Positions 14,336 to 22,845 of a stretch of 22,956 nucleotides of DNA are shown one piece after another. The stretch lies in contig BOBI01000023.1 in NCBI GenBank assembly GCA_026002305.1, forward strand, positions 1 through 22,956, given 5' to 3'. This DNA comes from Spirochaetia bacterium (lineage in GTDB: Bacteria > Spirochaetota > Spirochaetia > Treponematales > Breznakiellaceae). Numbering within the stretch: position 1 is the stretch's first letter; each line of letters begins with the position of its first letter. The notes beneath the pieces are model-generated. The model searched no databases. It saw only the letters and a program-made list of their open reading frames with translations, and was not told the origin of the DNA. A program made the position numbers and the translations under genes.

Positions 14336-15922
14336 TCACACTGAAAATACATCATAGGGATCATCACCCTGCCTTCTATGTTGAACGGCCTCCAGAATGT
14401 GCGCCTCTTCAATTATATCTTTGCCCTCAAGATCGGCTATCGTGCGGGCAACACGTAAAACACCGTGATAGGCACGCCCGGATAAACACAACTTTTCTAT
14501 GCAGGTACTCATAGCCTTTTTTCCAGATGGCGTTAGTTTACAAAATTCCTCAACCATTGCCGCAGACATTCCGGCGTTACGGCTTATACATGCGGAAGTT
14601 TCAAACCTCCCGCGCTGAATTTTGACGGCGTTTAACACACGTTTCGCTATAACGCTGCTTGGTTCTTCCGTATCACCTAAAAGCACATCACCCGAAGGGA
14701 TATTTACCGCGGCACGAAGTTCTATACGATCCAAAAGCGCGCCGCCAAACCTCCGCCAATAACGATAAATTTCATCACCTGAACAAAAACATGATGCGTC
14801 AGATTTATAGCCTCCATCACCTGAATGGGTAGATTTTTTTTGTCCTAATCTTCCGCACGGACAGGGATTGGCGGCAAGTAACAACTGAAAATCCGCCGGA
14901 AGACGGACAACGGTTTCTGCGCGGGTTATCGTTATAACACGTTCCTCAAGCGGCTCGCGCAGACCTTGTAAAACATTCAGGTGAAATTGAGGCGCTTCGT
15001 CAAGAAAAAGCACCCCCTTGTGCGCAAGGCTTATCTCACCCGGGCGAACCGTTTTTCCACCGCCAACCAGACCTTCCACACTTGACGTATGGTGCGGGCT
15101 GCGAAACGGCGGTTGCGTTATAAGACGGGTTGGCTGCAAGTTACCCAAGCTGTGCAGCCTTGTTACAACAACCTGCTCATGGGGCGAAAGCGGAGCCATT
15201 ATGGAAGGCAGCCTCTGTGCAAGCATTGTTTTACCGGCGCCCGGAGGCCCGAAAACCAGCAAATTATGAGCGCCCGCCGCGGCAATTTCCAAAATTCTTT
15301 TGTAACGTCCTTGCCCACGGACTTCTTTAAAATCGCCGCAAGTTTGAGGGTTATTTTCCACCTCGTTTTGGCTTGTAAAAGCGGAATCGCAGGTATTATT
15401 GTCATAAAAATGTCCGGTTTCCGCGCGTCTTTGCAGTACTTGAACCGTTTCCTCTAAAGTTGAAACCCCCGCAATATTGCCTTTCGCAAGGATTGCAGCT
15501 TCGGCATAATTTTCGGCAGGCACAATAAAGTCGCGGATACCGGCCTCTAATCCCGCCGCAGTTGCGGCAAGCACGGCGCGAACAGGTCTGATGCGGCCTG
15601 AAAGTTCCAACTCGCCTAAAACCATTGTGTTCAATGCCGGCGGCGCGATACCGCAAGCGGCCATAACAGCAAGAGCTATGGGCAGGTCCAAGGCGGCGCC
15701 GTCTTTGCGTATGCCGGCCGGTGCCAGATTTATCAAAATTCTGTCATTCGGAAAATCAAACCCGGAATTCCTAAATGCTACACGGACACGCTCGCGGGCT
15801 TCCCTAACCGCACCTGCGGCAAGACCTGTAATATCAATACCCGGAATACCGCGCCTAATATCCGCCTCCACCCTGATTAAAATGCCGTCGTAACCAAACG
15901 GCGAAAAAGATAAAACAAACAT
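14336..15922 (-). CDS. YifB/ComM-family AAA+ ATPase (Mg-chelatase-like)
   Basis: A cytoplasmic AAA+ ATPase of the YifB/ComM family; ComM is a helicase that promotes branch migration in natural transformation, while the role of most homologues is untested. From the ATG at 15922 it has 528 residues: an N-terminal Lon-protease-like (ChlI) domain (about 10-165), a linker rich in Asn/Thr, Walker A GPPGAGKT (225-232), Walker B GVLFLDEAPQF, the cysteine motif NPCPCG followed by CFCS, and the C-terminal Mg-chelatase domain. I chose ATG 15922 because the protein then starts MFVLSFSPFGYDG, as family members do. An ATG at 15928 and a GTG at 15949 are also in frame. No clear Shine-Dalgarno is present. 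It is followed by dacA after 24 bp. Confidence 0.93.
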   Translation of the reverse strand: MFVLSFSPFGYDGILIRVEADIRRGIPGIDITGLAAGAVREARERVRVAFRNSGFDFPNDRILINLAPAGIRKDGAALDLPIALAVMAACGIAPPALNTMVLGELELSGRIRPVRAVLAATAAGLEAGIRDFIVPAENYAEAAILAKGNIAGVSTLEETVQVLQRRAETGHFYDNNTCDSAFTSQNEVENNPQTCGDFKEVRGQGRYKRILEIAAAGAHNLLVFGPPGAGKTMLAQRLPSIMAPLSPHEQVVVTRLHSLGNLQPTRLITQPPFRSPHHTSSVEGLVGGGKTVRPGEISLAHKGVLFLDEAPQFHLNVLQGLREPLEERVITITRAETVVRLPADFQLLLAANPCPCGRLGQKKSTHSGDGGYKSDASCFCSGDEIYRYWRRFGGALLDRIELRAAVNIPSGDVLLGDTEEPSSVIAKRVLNAVKIQRGRFETSACISRNAGMSAAMVEEFCKLTPSGKKAMSTCIEKLCLSGRAYHGVLRVARTIADLEGKDIIEEAHILEAVQHRRQGDDPYDVFSV

Positions 15923-16060
15923 ACCCATATATAGGCATCTGTTATGCACAGCGCTTCAACATTTATTATAAATATCACAAGGAAAATGAAAATATTATAT
16001 CAGAATTTTTTTTTGTTCGTGTCGTTGGTTTAGTTCGTGGTTAAATTCTTAATCTTTTCC

Positions 16061-16089
16061 TATACAGTCCTTAATTTAATTGTTATAGT
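16061..16089 (+). promoter_or_regulatory. Putative promoter of the nitroreductase gene
   Basis: TATAGT (16084-16089, 5/6) preceded by TG at 16081-16082 forms an extended -10, with TATACA (16061-16066, 4/6) 17 bp upstream as a -35. Transcription would begin near 16096, just before the perfect inverted repeat. The remainder of the 15923-16164 gap is AT-rich with a T9 run at 16006-16014 and no gene that I can support. Confidence 0.45.
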
Positions 16090-16100
16090 TAAAAAAATGA

Positions 16101-16129
16101 ACTACAGCGCAGCTATGCTGCGCTGTAGT
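16101..16129 (+). repeat. Perfect 13-bp inverted repeat (hairpin or operator)
   Basis: ACTACAGCGCAGC, three bases TAT, then the exact reverse complement. As RNA it would be a strong 13-bp stem with a three-base loop near the 5' end of the nitroreductase mRNA. Read on the minus strand, the hairpin is followed after three bases by seven Ts, the layout of an intrinsic terminator. That could stop transcripts running out of thrS-mfd-plsC before they enter yifB. It may instead be a repressor operator. Confidence 0.7.
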
Positions 16130-16152
16130 AAACCAAAACATGGACAATAATT

Positions 16153-16158
16153 AAGGAG
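16153..16158 (+). promoter_or_regulatory. Ribosome binding site of the nitroreductase gene
   Basis: AAGGAG lies six bases before the ATG at 16165. It is one of the few perfect Shine-Dalgarno sites in the window and fixes the start. Confidence 0.8.
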
Positions 16159-16164
16159 AAAATT

Positions 16165-16683
16165 ATGCCAAATGATTTTATTTTTACACGCCGCTCGGTG
16201 CGGGATTTTTTAGATAAGCCTGTCGAGATAGAAAAGCTAAAAAGCATTGTTCATGCGGGACTAGAGGCGCCTTCCGCGCATAATCGCAGACCGTGGGAAT
16301 TTATGGTGATAACAGATAAGGTTGAGCGGGAAGCTATATCCGATATGAGCCCTTATGCAAAAATGCTTCCAAAAGCTGCCGCCGCAATCGTTGTTTGCGC
16401 CAATCTCACGTTAGGCGAACAAAAAAACCCTGAAGATACTTACTGGATTCAGGACTGCTCGGCCGCGACAGAAAATATTTTGCTGCAAATTGAAGCGCTC
16501 GGATTAGGCGGTGTTTGGCTTGGCTGGTATCCTGATACACAGCGTGTTACCTCTTTTTCAAAAAGATTCAAACTTCCTTCGCATATCATTCCATTTGCAC
16601 TTATTGCTGTAGGCTATCCCGCAAAAAAAGCTGCCGTAAGAGATCGTTATGATGAAAAACTAGTGCATTGGGAAAAGTGGTAA
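16165..16683 (+). CDS. Nitroreductase-family flavoprotein
   Basis: A 172-residue FMN-dependent oxidoreductase of the nitroreductase superfamily, probably dimeric and cytoplasmic, using NAD(P)H to reduce nitro compounds, quinones or flavin. Family motifs are the N-terminal RRSVRDF (phosphate-binding arginines), APSAHNRRPWEF (35-46, FMN site), the helix around IQDCSAATENILLQ, and LGLGGVWLGWYP, ending with PFALIAVGYPAKK. The length fits the short subgroup. The physiological substrate is not predictable. It is a single gene with its own promoter, a hairpin in the leader and a good Shine-Dalgarno. It converges on plsC with a 37-bp gap that has no evident terminator. Confidence 0.92.
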   Translation: MPNDFIFTRRSVRDFLDKPVEIEKLKSIVHAGLEAPSAHNRRPWEFMVITDKVEREAISDMSPYAKMLPKAAAAIVVCANLTLGEQKNPEDTYWIQDCSAATENILLQIEALGLGGVWLGWYPDTQRVTSFSKRFKLPSHIIPFALIAVGYPAKKAAVRDRYDEKLVHWEKW

Positions 16684-16720
16684 CGTTAAGAAAGCATTAA
16701 ATTTTGTGCGTTAGGCGAGG

Positions 16721-17479
16721 TCAACTAACAACTTCGTGTTCTTTAAGCATTTTATCGATCTCGCATCGCACCTTGTCCGAAATAATTTGACGGGCGTGTT
16801 CCGCCGGTATTTCATCTGTTGGAATTGGTTTGCCGTACGTTATATAAACAGTGCGCGATTTTACCAATCCGGTTTTTTCAAATACTTCGTAGCTGCCTGT
16901 TATTGCTACCGGAACAACGGGCGCTTTTGATTCTGTTACCATTTTAAATGAACCGTTTTTAAACGGGAGTAATCCTCTGCCTTTGCTCCGTGTGCCTTCC
17001 GGAAATATCAACATGGCAAAACCGTGTTTTAACCGGTCTACACACTTATTTATTGTTTGTAACGCAGTACGGGGGTTTTTACGATCAAGCGCAATACCGC
17101 CTAAAATTAGCAGCCAGATATTTATCCCCGGCACATATAAAATTTCTTTTTTCGCTATGAATCCACAGGGTTGTCCAAGCGTTGAAAAAAGAATAATTAT
17201 ATCAAATATGCCGCTGTGGTTACATGCGAAACAAATGCCGGGCATACTTTTATTAGGTACGTCTTCATGTCCTCTTATGACAATTTTACACCCTATTGAA
17301 AAAACTATTAGTTTTGTTCCGTATTGTATCGCTTTATACATGACTCGTCGTGCAATGTACTTTAAACCAATACACCCCATCAACAATGTAATTACCCCTA
17401 CAGGTAAAAAAAATACTGTCGCAAAAAAAACCCAAAAAAAACCAACGCATGTTCTAATAATGTCTTTTACCTTTTCCAT
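16721..17479 (-). CDS. plsC: 1-acyl-sn-glycerol-3-phosphate acyltransferase
   Basis: Transfers an acyl chain to lysophosphatidic acid, giving phosphatidic acid for membrane lipids. The 252 residues have an N-terminal membrane segment (about 13-38), the catalytic HX4D motif as H88-SGIF-D93, and the substrate motif FPEGTRS (159-165), followed by PVVPVAITGSYE. All hallmarks of the PlsC family are intact. The start at 17479 is supported by AAAAGGAG on the minus strand at 17486-17493. It is the last gene of the thrS-mfd-plsC series, 39 bp after mfd on the same strand, probably in one transcript. Confidence 0.93.
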   Translation of the reverse strand: MEKVKDIIRTCVGFFWVFFATVFFLPVGVITLLMGCIGLKYIARRVMYKAIQYGTKLIVFSIGCKIVIRGHEDVPNKSMPGICFACNHSGIFDIIILFSTLGQPCGFIAKKEILYVPGINIWLLILGGIALDRKNPRTALQTINKCVDRLKHGFAMLIFPEGTRSKGRGLLPFKNGSFKMVTESKAPVVPVAITGSYEVFEKTGLVKSRTVYITYGKPIPTDEIPAEHARQIISDKVRCEIDKMLKEHEVVS

Positions 17480-17485
17480 AATTGA

Positions 17486-17493
17486 CTCCTTTT
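17486..17493 (-). promoter_or_regulatory. Ribosome binding site of plsC
   Basis: AAAAGGAG on the minus strand ends six bases before the ATG at 17479 and confirms that start. Confidence 0.8.
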
Positions 17494-17518
17494 ACTTAAA
17501 AGTTTACGGGCGAAGCCC

Positions 17519-20500
17519 TCATAATAAAAAACTCAATTTTTCTTTTATAAAATCACTTTTTTCTTTTAGCCCGATATGACCTGTTACCATAGTAATAACA
17601 TTTGGTTGTTTCGGATCGATTTTTATACGGCCTGCGCTTTCCTGTATAAGACGAACAATCCTGTCAACATTTATTTTACCCACCTTTGAAAATTCAATAC
17701 GTACAATACCGCTTCTCTCTTTCAGTGATGCAATGGAAATTCTTCTGCAGATAATTTTTATCTCTGCCAAAGATAGCAATGAAATTAATTCTATAGGCGG
17801 CGGGCCAAAGCGATCATAAATTTCATATTCAAGCCCTTCAAGATCATCTTTTACTTTTACCGCCGCAATCTTTTTGTATATTTCCATTTTTTCTTCCGCA
17901 TTGTCTATATATGATGCGGGAATAAAGCCTGTATATTCAAGCTCAAGAACCGTTTCAATTTCCGATTCCCAATTTTCATTCTGTAGATTCTGAATTGCTT
18001 CGTCTAAGAGCCTCATGTACAAGTCAAAACCTACCGAATAAATTGCGCCGGATTGCTCGCGCCCAAGCAAATTTCCGGCTCCGCGTATTTCCATATCTTT
18101 CATAGCTATTTTAAAGCCGGAGCCAAGCTCTGTAAAACTTGAAAGCGCGTTAAGCCTCCTTGTGGCAAGTTCCGACAAAGCGGAATTTTCAGGATAGAAA
18201 AGATATGCGTACGCGGTTTTATCAGACCTGCCTACACGTCCCCTTAACTGGTATAACTGCGATACACCAAACATATCGGCCCTGTCAATAATAATTGTAT
18301 TTACATTCGGTATATCAATTCCATTCTCAATTATGGTTGTAGATACTAAAACATTAAAGCCGCCTGAAATAAATTTAAGCATTATGTCTTCAAGTTCAGT
18401 CGCCATCATTCTGCCGTGCGCGTATTCTATTAAAGCCTCCGGTACAAGCTGCTGCAATTTTATGCACATATCTTCCAAAGTTTCAATACGATTGTGCAGA
18501 TAAAAAATCTGCCCGCCGCGTGCTATCTCGGCGCGAATCGCTTTTGCAACTTTCTCTTCATCATATTCGTCAACAAAAGTTTCTATAGGCCGCCTGTCCA
18601 CAGGGGGTGTAGCCAAAGTACTCATATCGCGTATTTTTAAAAGACTCATGTGCAAGGTTCGCGGAATTGGTGTTGCCGAAAGAGCCAGACTATCCACGTT
18701 ATGTTTTAATAGTTTTAAACGTTCTTTATCTTTTACGCCAAAACGTTGTTCCTCATCAACTACCATAAGACCAAGATCTTTGAACATAATATCTTTTTGT
18801 ATAATTCTGTGCGTACCGATTAAAATATCAATTTCCCCGTTCTTAACTTTTTCAACGGTTTTTTTTGCCTCGCGCTGCGGAATAAAACGCGAAAGCTGCG
18901 CAATACTTACCGGATAATTCTTAAACCTGTCTTTAAATGTTTGATAATGTTGTTCCGACAAAATTGTCGTGGGAGCTAAAAACGCAGCCTGTTTACCGCC
19001 CATAACCGCCTTGAAACAGGCTCTAATCGCCACTTCCGTTTTACCGTAACCTACATCGCCGCAAATAAGACGATCCATAGGGCTTGTACTTTCCATGTCG
19101 GTTTTTATTTCTTCCACACACCTAAGCTGATCGGGTGTTTCCTCAAACGAAAAATCCGCCTCAAACATTGTCTGCCATTCCGTATCTTTTGGAAACGCAA
19201 ATCCTTTTGCAGCCTTCCGTTTTGAGTATATGCCGATTAAATGCGCGGCAAGCTCCTGCGCGCATTTTTTTGCGTGCGCGCGTCTTTCACTCCAACTTTT
19301 TGAACCGATTGTATCCAAACGCGGTGCGGCGCCTTCATTGCCTATATAACGCTGTACTAAATTTACCTGTTCTATAGGAACAAATATTATTTCTTCACCT
19401 GAGTATTCCAGTTTTATATAATCACGTTCATAATTTAATGCCTTTATACGATCAATGCCTTTAAACAATCCGATGCCATAGTTAATATGAACAACATAAT
19501 CACCGGGTGTTAATTCAACAAATGTATCTATTGCCGCGCTTTTAACAGTTGTTAAGGAATGAGGACGCCGTGTCTTATGCCCGAAAATGTCTTTTTCCTG
19601 TACAAGAAGAAATTTTATGGAAGGTAATCCAAACCCCGACGAAAGCGATGCCGTGATAACAGGCACGTTAATATTTTTTGTTTTGTCACTACTTGAGTTA
19701 TTTATTATCTCTTTTAACCTGTTCGTTTGAGCTTCTGATTCGCAGGCAACAACTATTTTCCAATCTTGTTCCAGCAACGCGGAAAATTCTTCTTTCATAT
19801 AATTGATGTTGCCTAAAAAATTCCGCGCACTTTCACAGTTAAGATCATGACGGTTAACGTTTACATCAGCACTTTTGCTGTTTTCTGTCGCAAATGTTCG
19901 TACCGAAAAAAATGACATGCTTTTTTTTGTCTGCCTTACCGTATCATCAAAGTCTAATAGAAGGCGGGCAGGGGAGGGCACTTTCTTTTCACGCAAAGCG
20001 CTTCTAAAAAGATTTGTATATTCGGTTATAAGCGACTGGGACGCGGTTGCAAGCCGTTCCCTTTCCAAAAAAATTACCGTTTTATCTACAGGAAAATATT
20101 CAAGAATGTTTGAAGGCTTTTCAAAGGCTAACGAAAAATAAAGTTCCTGTCCGCTTAGTTTTCTTGTTGTTATAAGCTGTTCAATAATTTCTTTTCCGCC
20201 ATTATCACCGCCTTTGTTCCCGGTATCGGAAAACTCAGTAAATGTAGAAAGGTTTGCACTTAAAACTTCAATGCGTTTATCATCCCAGATAAGTTCCTTT
20301 AAAGGTGAGATTGTAAGACTGTCAAATTGTTGAGTTGTTTTTAAATCTTCAATGTCAAAACTTTTTATTGATTCAATCTTGTCAAAATCCAAAAGAATTC
20401 TAAATGCGCCGGATGCTGTCATTACATCCATAAGCTCACCGCGCAAAACAAATTCCCCTGTCATCTGTACACGGTGCACGCGCGTATAACCCCAGGATGC

Positions 20501-20995
20501 AAGCGTTGCGCCTAACGCAATCAAATCCAAGGCTGCGCCTTTGATCAAAGTTTTTGACAAACCTTTTAAATATTCAGGCGGCGGGGCAGGTGTTAAAAAT
20601 GCCCGTAAATTTACAATAATAACAGGCGGTTTGCTGGCGGCATCGAGATGAGCTAATTTACAAAGTATTTCGGCGCGCTCCGCAAATACCGCCGCATTTT
20701 CAGGTGTTTCACGGTAGGGAATTGTTCCCCACCAAGGTAAAATTGAGCAGTCAACATTAAGTGTTTTTAAATCCGCTTCCAGAATTAATGCGTCTCTATC
20801 GGTGGAAACAACCAAAAGAAGGGGATGCGGTTGTTTTTTATAAACAGATGCTATTATAAAGGCGGAAAGAGCCCCCTGCGCGCCTATTATTTCAAGGCTT
20901 TCCTCCTTGTAAAATGATTGGACGGCCTGTAAAATTTCAGGCGACGACGCGACAATACCGGCAATATCAGGCAGCGAGGATGTTGAATTTTTCAT
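17519..20995 (-). CDS. mfd: Transcription-repair coupling factor Mfd
   Basis: Recognises RNA polymerase stalled at DNA damage, pushes it off and recruits the UvrA/UvrB excision system. At 1158 residues it is full length. Order: UvrB-like N-terminal domains (about 15-300), a variable region (about 300-480), the CarD-like RNA-polymerase-interaction domain (494-552, LTPGDYVVHINYGIGLFKG), then the RecG-like helicase motor with Walker A GDVGYGKTE (646-654), DEEQRFG (747-753), ATPIPRT, RGRVGRS, and the C-terminal TRCF domain to the end. All motor motifs are intact. It begins 14 bp after thrS; the AAGGGA just before the ATG is very close to it, so the Shine-Dalgarno is poor and coupling to thrS is likely. 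Confidence 0.97.
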   Translation of the reverse strand: MKNSTSSLPDIAGIVASSPEILQAVQSFYKEESLEIIGAQGALSAFIIASVYKKQPHPLLLVVSTDRDALILEADLKTLNVDCSILPWWGTIPYRETPENAAVFAERAEILCKLAHLDAASKPPVIIVNLRAFLTPAPPPEYLKGLSKTLIKGAALDLIALGATLASWGYTRVHRVQMTGEFVLRGELMDVMTASGAFRILLDFDKIESIKSFDIEDLKTTQQFDSLTISPLKELIWDDKRIEVLSANLSTFTEFSDTGNKGGDNGGKEIIEQLITTRKLSGQELYFSLAFEKPSNILEYFPVDKTVIFLERERLATASQSLITEYTNLFRSALREKKVPSPARLLLDFDDTVRQTKKSMSFFSVRTFATENSKSADVNVNRHDLNCESARNFLGNINYMKEEFSALLEQDWKIVVACESEAQTNRLKEIINNSSSDKTKNINVPVITASLSSGFGLPSIKFLLVQEKDIFGHKTRRPHSLTTVKSAAIDTFVELTPGDYVVHINYGIGLFKGIDRIKALNYERDYIKLEYSGEEIIFVPIEQVNLVQRYIGNEGAAPRLDTIGSKSWSERRAHAKKCAQELAAHLIGIYSKRKAAKGFAFPKDTEWQTMFEADFSFEETPDQLRCVEEIKTDMESTSPMDRLICGDVGYGKTEVAIRACFKAVMGGKQAAFLAPTTILSEQHYQTFKDRFKNYPVSIAQLSRFIPQREAKKTVEKVKNGEIDILIGTHRIIQKDIMFKDLGLMVVDEEQRFGVKDKERLKLLKHNVDSLALSATPIPRTLHMSLLKIRDMSTLATPPVDRRPIETFVDEYDEEKVAKAIRAEIARGGQIFYLHNRIETLEDMCIKLQQLVPEALIEYAHGRMMATELEDIMLKFISGGFNVLVSTTIIENGIDIPNVNTIIIDRADMFGVSQLYQLRGRVGRSDKTAYAYLFYPENSALSELATRRLNALSSFTELGSGFKIAMKDMEIRGAGNLLGREQSGAIYSVGFDLYMRLLDEAIQNLQNENWESEIETVLELEYTGFIPASYIDNAEEKMEIYKKIAAVKVKDDLEGLEYEIYDRFGPPPIELISLLSLAEIKIICRRISIASLKERSGIVRIEFSKVGKINVDRIVRLIQESAGRIKIDPKQPNVITMVTGHIGLKEKSDFIKEKLSFLL

Positions 20996-21009
20996 GTCCC
21001 TTGCATTTC

Positions 21010-22779
21010 TTACAGGTCCAGCGCCTGCGTTTTTATCTTACCTTCTATATGGTTTATAAAATCCTCTATTTTCATGGCGGGCATCTGCCTACCATCGCGC
21101 AGCCTTATTGAAACCGTTTCACTTTCCGTCTCTTTTTCCCCAACAACCAGCATATAAGGAATCTTACGGTTCTGACAGTTGCGGATTTTTGCGTTAAGCC
21201 TGTCGTCGTCAAGCTCCGCGCTTGAGCGAATATCATGCGCCTTCAGTTCCGAGCAAATCTTATTTGCGTAATCTTTGAAATTTTCAGCAACAGGAATAAC
21301 AGCCGCCTGCTCCGGCGCTATCCACACGGGGAAGGCACCGCCAAAATGCTCTATCAACACGCCAAAGAAACGCTCAAGGCTGCCTAAAAGGGCGCGGTGT
21401 ACCATGTAGGGGCGTTTTTTTTCACCATCGGAATCTATAAATGTCATATCAAAACGTTCAGGCAGGTTAAAGTCAAATTGAATAGTGGTCATTTGCCATT
21501 CACGGCCAATGGCGTCTTTTATCTTTAAGTCGATTTTGGGGCCGTAAAACGCGCCGCCGCCTTCGTCCATCTCGTAGGGAATACCTTCTTTTTCAACGGC
21601 TTTGCGTAGACTCCCAAGCGCGGCATCCCAGCGGCTCTGTTCACCCACAGATTCTTTTGGCCGCGTGGCAAGGTAGGCCTTAATATCTTTAAAGCCGAAA
21701 ACTTTCCATAGGTTCAGGCTAAAGCGCAGCACCTCAATAATCTCGTCTTCCATTTGCTCGGGCGTACAAAAAATATGCGCATCGTCCTGTGTAAACCCGC
21801 GTACACGTAAAAGCCCGTGCAGAACGCCGCTTCGCTCATAGCGGTAAACGGTGCCAAGCTCCGCCCAGCGCAGCGGCAAGTCGCGGTAAGAGCGCCCTTT
21901 GTTCTTGTAGATCATTATGTGGAAAGGACAATTCATAGGTTTGATAATATAATCGTCTTTATCAATTTTCATGGGGCTGTACATATTGCCTTTGTAAAAG
22001 CCAAGGTGCCCCGAAGTTTCCCAAAGCCAGCTCTTGCCGATATGCGGCGTGTAGAGAATCTCGTAGCCGTTGCGGTAATGCTCCTTTTTCCAGAATTCTT
22101 CTATCGCTACACGCATACGCCCGCCGTTGGGATGCCAGTAAATTAAACCGGCGCCGGCCTCCTCGTGGGTGGAAAAAAGGTCAAGTTCCCGCCCAAGCCT
22201 TCGGTGATCCCGTTTTTCAACATCTTCCAAAAACGCAAGGTATGCTTTAAGGTCTTTGGGATTTTCCCATGCCGTGCCGTAAATACGCGTAAGCATTTCG
22301 CGGTTTTCGTCGCCGCGCCAGTAAGCGCCTGCAATATTCATAAGTTTAAACGCGGCGGAATTTATTTCGCGGGTATTTGCAACGTGCGGCCCGCGGCAGA
22401 GGTCTGCCCAAACATAGCCGTCAGCCCCTTTTTGCTCATAAAGTGTGATAACGGTATCTGAGGGTAACTCTTCAATAAGTTCCAGTTTGAATTTTTCGCC
22501 GGCAAACCGTTTTTTTGCCTCATCACGGCTAATTTCAAGCCTTGTAAAATCTTTTTTCGCGTCTATAATTTTTTTCATTTCAGCTTCGATAGCCGGTAAA
22601 TCTTCGTTTACAATCGGCTTTGGAAGCAGGAAGTCGTAGTAGAAACCATTTTCTATTGACGGCCCTATGGCAACCTTTGTACCGGGAAACAACCTCGTAA
22701 CCGCCTCCGCCAAAACATGGCTTACCGAATGACGTATGACTTTCAATTTTTCACTATTTTTTGAACCTTTCCAGGACAT
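21010..22779 (-). CDS. thrS: Threonyl-tRNA synthetase lacking the TGS domain
   Basis: Charges tRNA-Thr with threonine and edits mis-charged serine. The 589 residues begin almost directly with the editing domain: HxxxH as H17/H21 in RHSVSHVLAEA, and C128 in ADLCRGPH. The class II catalytic core follows, with zinc ligands C284 (MNCPFH), H335 (DDAHIFC) and H461 (YMVHRALLGS) and motif 2 around RYERSG. The C-terminal anticodon-binding domain runs from about 485. Most bacterial ThrS proteins are ~640 residues with an N-terminal TGS domain, which is absent here; a shorter form is known in some spirochetes. The ATG at 22779 has AGAGG just upstream and a TATAAT promoter, which supports this start. No T-box or operator-like stem is visible upstream. 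First gene of thrS-mfd-plsC. Confidence 0.97.
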   Translation of the reverse strand: MSWKGSKNSEKLKVIRHSVSHVLAEAVTRLFPGTKVAIGPSIENGFYYDFLLPKPIVNEDLPAIEAEMKKIIDAKKDFTRLEISRDEAKKRFAGEKFKLELIEELPSDTVITLYEQKGADGYVWADLCRGPHVANTREINSAAFKLMNIAGAYWRGDENREMLTRIYGTAWENPKDLKAYLAFLEDVEKRDHRRLGRELDLFSTHEEAGAGLIYWHPNGGRMRVAIEEFWKKEHYRNGYEILYTPHIGKSWLWETSGHLGFYKGNMYSPMKIDKDDYIIKPMNCPFHIMIYKNKGRSYRDLPLRWAELGTVYRYERSGVLHGLLRVRGFTQDDAHIFCTPEQMEDEIIEVLRFSLNLWKVFGFKDIKAYLATRPKESVGEQSRWDAALGSLRKAVEKEGIPYEMDEGGGAFYGPKIDLKIKDAIGREWQMTTIQFDFNLPERFDMTFIDSDGEKKRPYMVHRALLGSLERFFGVLIEHFGGAFPVWIAPEQAAVIPVAENFKDYANKICSELKAHDIRSSAELDDDRLNAKIRNCQNRKIPYMLVVGEKETESETVSIRLRDGRQMPAMKIEDFINHIEGKIKTQALDL

Positions 22780-22795
22780 AAATACCTCTACCCTG

Positions 22796-22825
22796 ATTAT
22801 AATTATTTTTAAACAAGCGTTACAA
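22796..22825 (-). promoter_or_regulatory. Putative promoter of thrS-mfd-plsC
   Basis: On the minus strand TTGTAA (22825 to 22820, 4/6) is followed after 18 bp by a perfect TATAAT (22801 to 22796). Transcription would begin near 22789, leaving a leader of about 10 nt that just includes the AGAGG ribosome site. Confidence 0.55.
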
Positions 22826-22845
22826 CCGCTTCAGCAATTCCAAAT

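Noticed and set aside
15923..15949. Longer YifB start at GTG 15949
   Set aside because: The extra residues do not match the conserved N-terminus of the family, which begins at the ATG of 15922.
22780..22845. T-box or ThrS operator-like leader upstream of thrS
   Set aside because: The region between promoter and ATG is only about 10 nt, leaving no space for such a structure.
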